Source: Bacteroidota bacterium
GTDB taxonomy: Bacteria; Bacteroidota; Ignavibacteria; Ignavibacteriales; Ignavibacteriaceae
Length of the DNA: 14,649 nucleotides
Reading direction: 5' to 3'
Assembly (NCBI GenBank): GCA_030706105.1
Contig: JAUZPC010000027.1
Span: 1 to 14,649 of the forward strand
Below are positions 14,278-14,649 of the stretch, piece after piece. The notes under the pieces are model-generated. The model had not been told where the DNA came from and did no database searches. It saw only the letters and a program-made list of their open reading frames with translations. The position numbers and the translations under genes are program-made. Each line of letters starts with the position of its first letter. The stretch's first letter is position 1.

Positions 14278-14649
14278 ATGGAACAAATACTAAAAGACGC
14301 TAAAGCAAGAATGGATAAATCCATTGAAGCATTAAGAAGTGAATTGTCTAAAGTTAGATCCGGCAAGGCTACTACAGCTTTGTTAGACGGAATAAAGATA
14401 GATTATTATGGGACAATTACACCAATTGGCCAAGTTGGGAACTTATCTATTCTGGATGCGCATACACTTTCTTTTACTCCATGGGATAAATCCATGGTAC
14501 AGATAGTAGACAAAGCAATTCTTGAAGCAAATATTGGCTTTAATCCTGTTAGTGATGGTACTAATTTGAAAATTCCAGTCCCACCATTAAATGAAGAAAG
14601 AAGAAGGGACTTAGTAAAAATAATTAAAAGATATGGCGAAGAAAACAAA
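14278..14649 (+). CDS. frr: Ribosome recycling factor, 5' part (124 codons, runs off the right edge)
   Basis: An open frame from ATG 14278 continues to the last base of the window. The product, with EF-G, splits the post-termination ribosome. The visible part shows the family features: an N-terminal helix with MDKSIEALRSELSKVRSGKA (12-31), a TALLDGIKIDYYG segment, TPIGQVGNLSILDA, WDKSMVQIVDKAI, and NDGTNLKIPVPPL-like sequence leading to ERRRDLVK. About two thirds of the usual roughly 185 residues are present. AGGAG just upstream supports the start. It lies 50 bases after pyrH in the conserved order. A potential hairpin overlaps its SD site. Confidence 0.97.
   Translation, partial: MEQILKDAKARMDKSIEALRSELSKVRSGKATTALLDGIKIDYYGTITPIGQVGNLSILDAHTLSFTPWDKSMVQIVDKAILEANIGFNPVSDGTNLKIPVPPLNEERRRDLVKIIKRYGEENK

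Noticed and set aside
1..14649. Mobile element, CRISPR array or defence island.
   Set aside because: No transposase, integrase, repeat-spacer array or defence gene is present, and the genes are conserved housekeeping functions in conserved order.

Overview
This is an AT-rich bacterial chromosomal window dominated by housekeeping translation genes. The gene order (rimP-nusA-infB, rbfA-truB, rplM-rpsI, rpsB-tsf-pyrH-frr), the tetratricopeptide (TPR) histidine kinase, the short TruB without a PUA domain and the mixture of strong and absent Shine-Dalgarno (SD) sites fit the Bacteroidota/Chlorobiota/Ignavibacteriota group. Ignavibacteria is my best guess. That placement is inference from gene content and protein style, not from a marker search. 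I see no insertion sequence, CRISPR array, rRNA, tRNA or phage signature.

Left end, minus strand (1-1693): the first 41 codons of an unrecognised protein run off the left edge. To its right lies a hexameric-type glutamate dehydrogenase gene, followed in its own direction by a textbook intrinsic terminator (291-325). The coenzyme-pocket residues of the dehydrogenase match the NAD-type clostridial enzyme.

Gap 1694-2349: about 650 bases of AT-rich DNA between divergent genes, with no convincing ORF. It holds a cluster of competing inverted repeats (1871-1931) and three plus-strand terminator-like hairpins. The last of these ends only four bases before the rimP start codon, which suggests attenuation of the rimP-nusA-infB operon.

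Centre, plus strand (2350-10731): rimP, nusA and infB make the ribosome-maturation, transcription-elongation and initiation-factor operon. It is closed by a terminator-like hairpin. A second hairpin then leads into the overlapping rbfA-truB pair. Next come a membrane TPR sensor histidine kinase with no adjacent response regulator and a very basic 92-residue protein with one C-terminal membrane segment, which I do not recognise.

Right, plus strand (10762-14649): a consensus-like promoter drives rplM-rpsI, which ends in a terminator. Next is rpsB-tsf, preceded by a nested inverted-repeat leader that may be a ribosomal-protein autoregulatory RNA, and closed by a long terminator. Then come pyrH (UMP kinase) and the first 124 codons of frr (ribosome recycling factor), whose SD site lies in a potential hairpin.

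Most genes are ordinary. The most interesting material is between them: candidate RNA control elements before rimP, rbfA, rpsB and frr, and the small basic membrane protein at 10453-10731.
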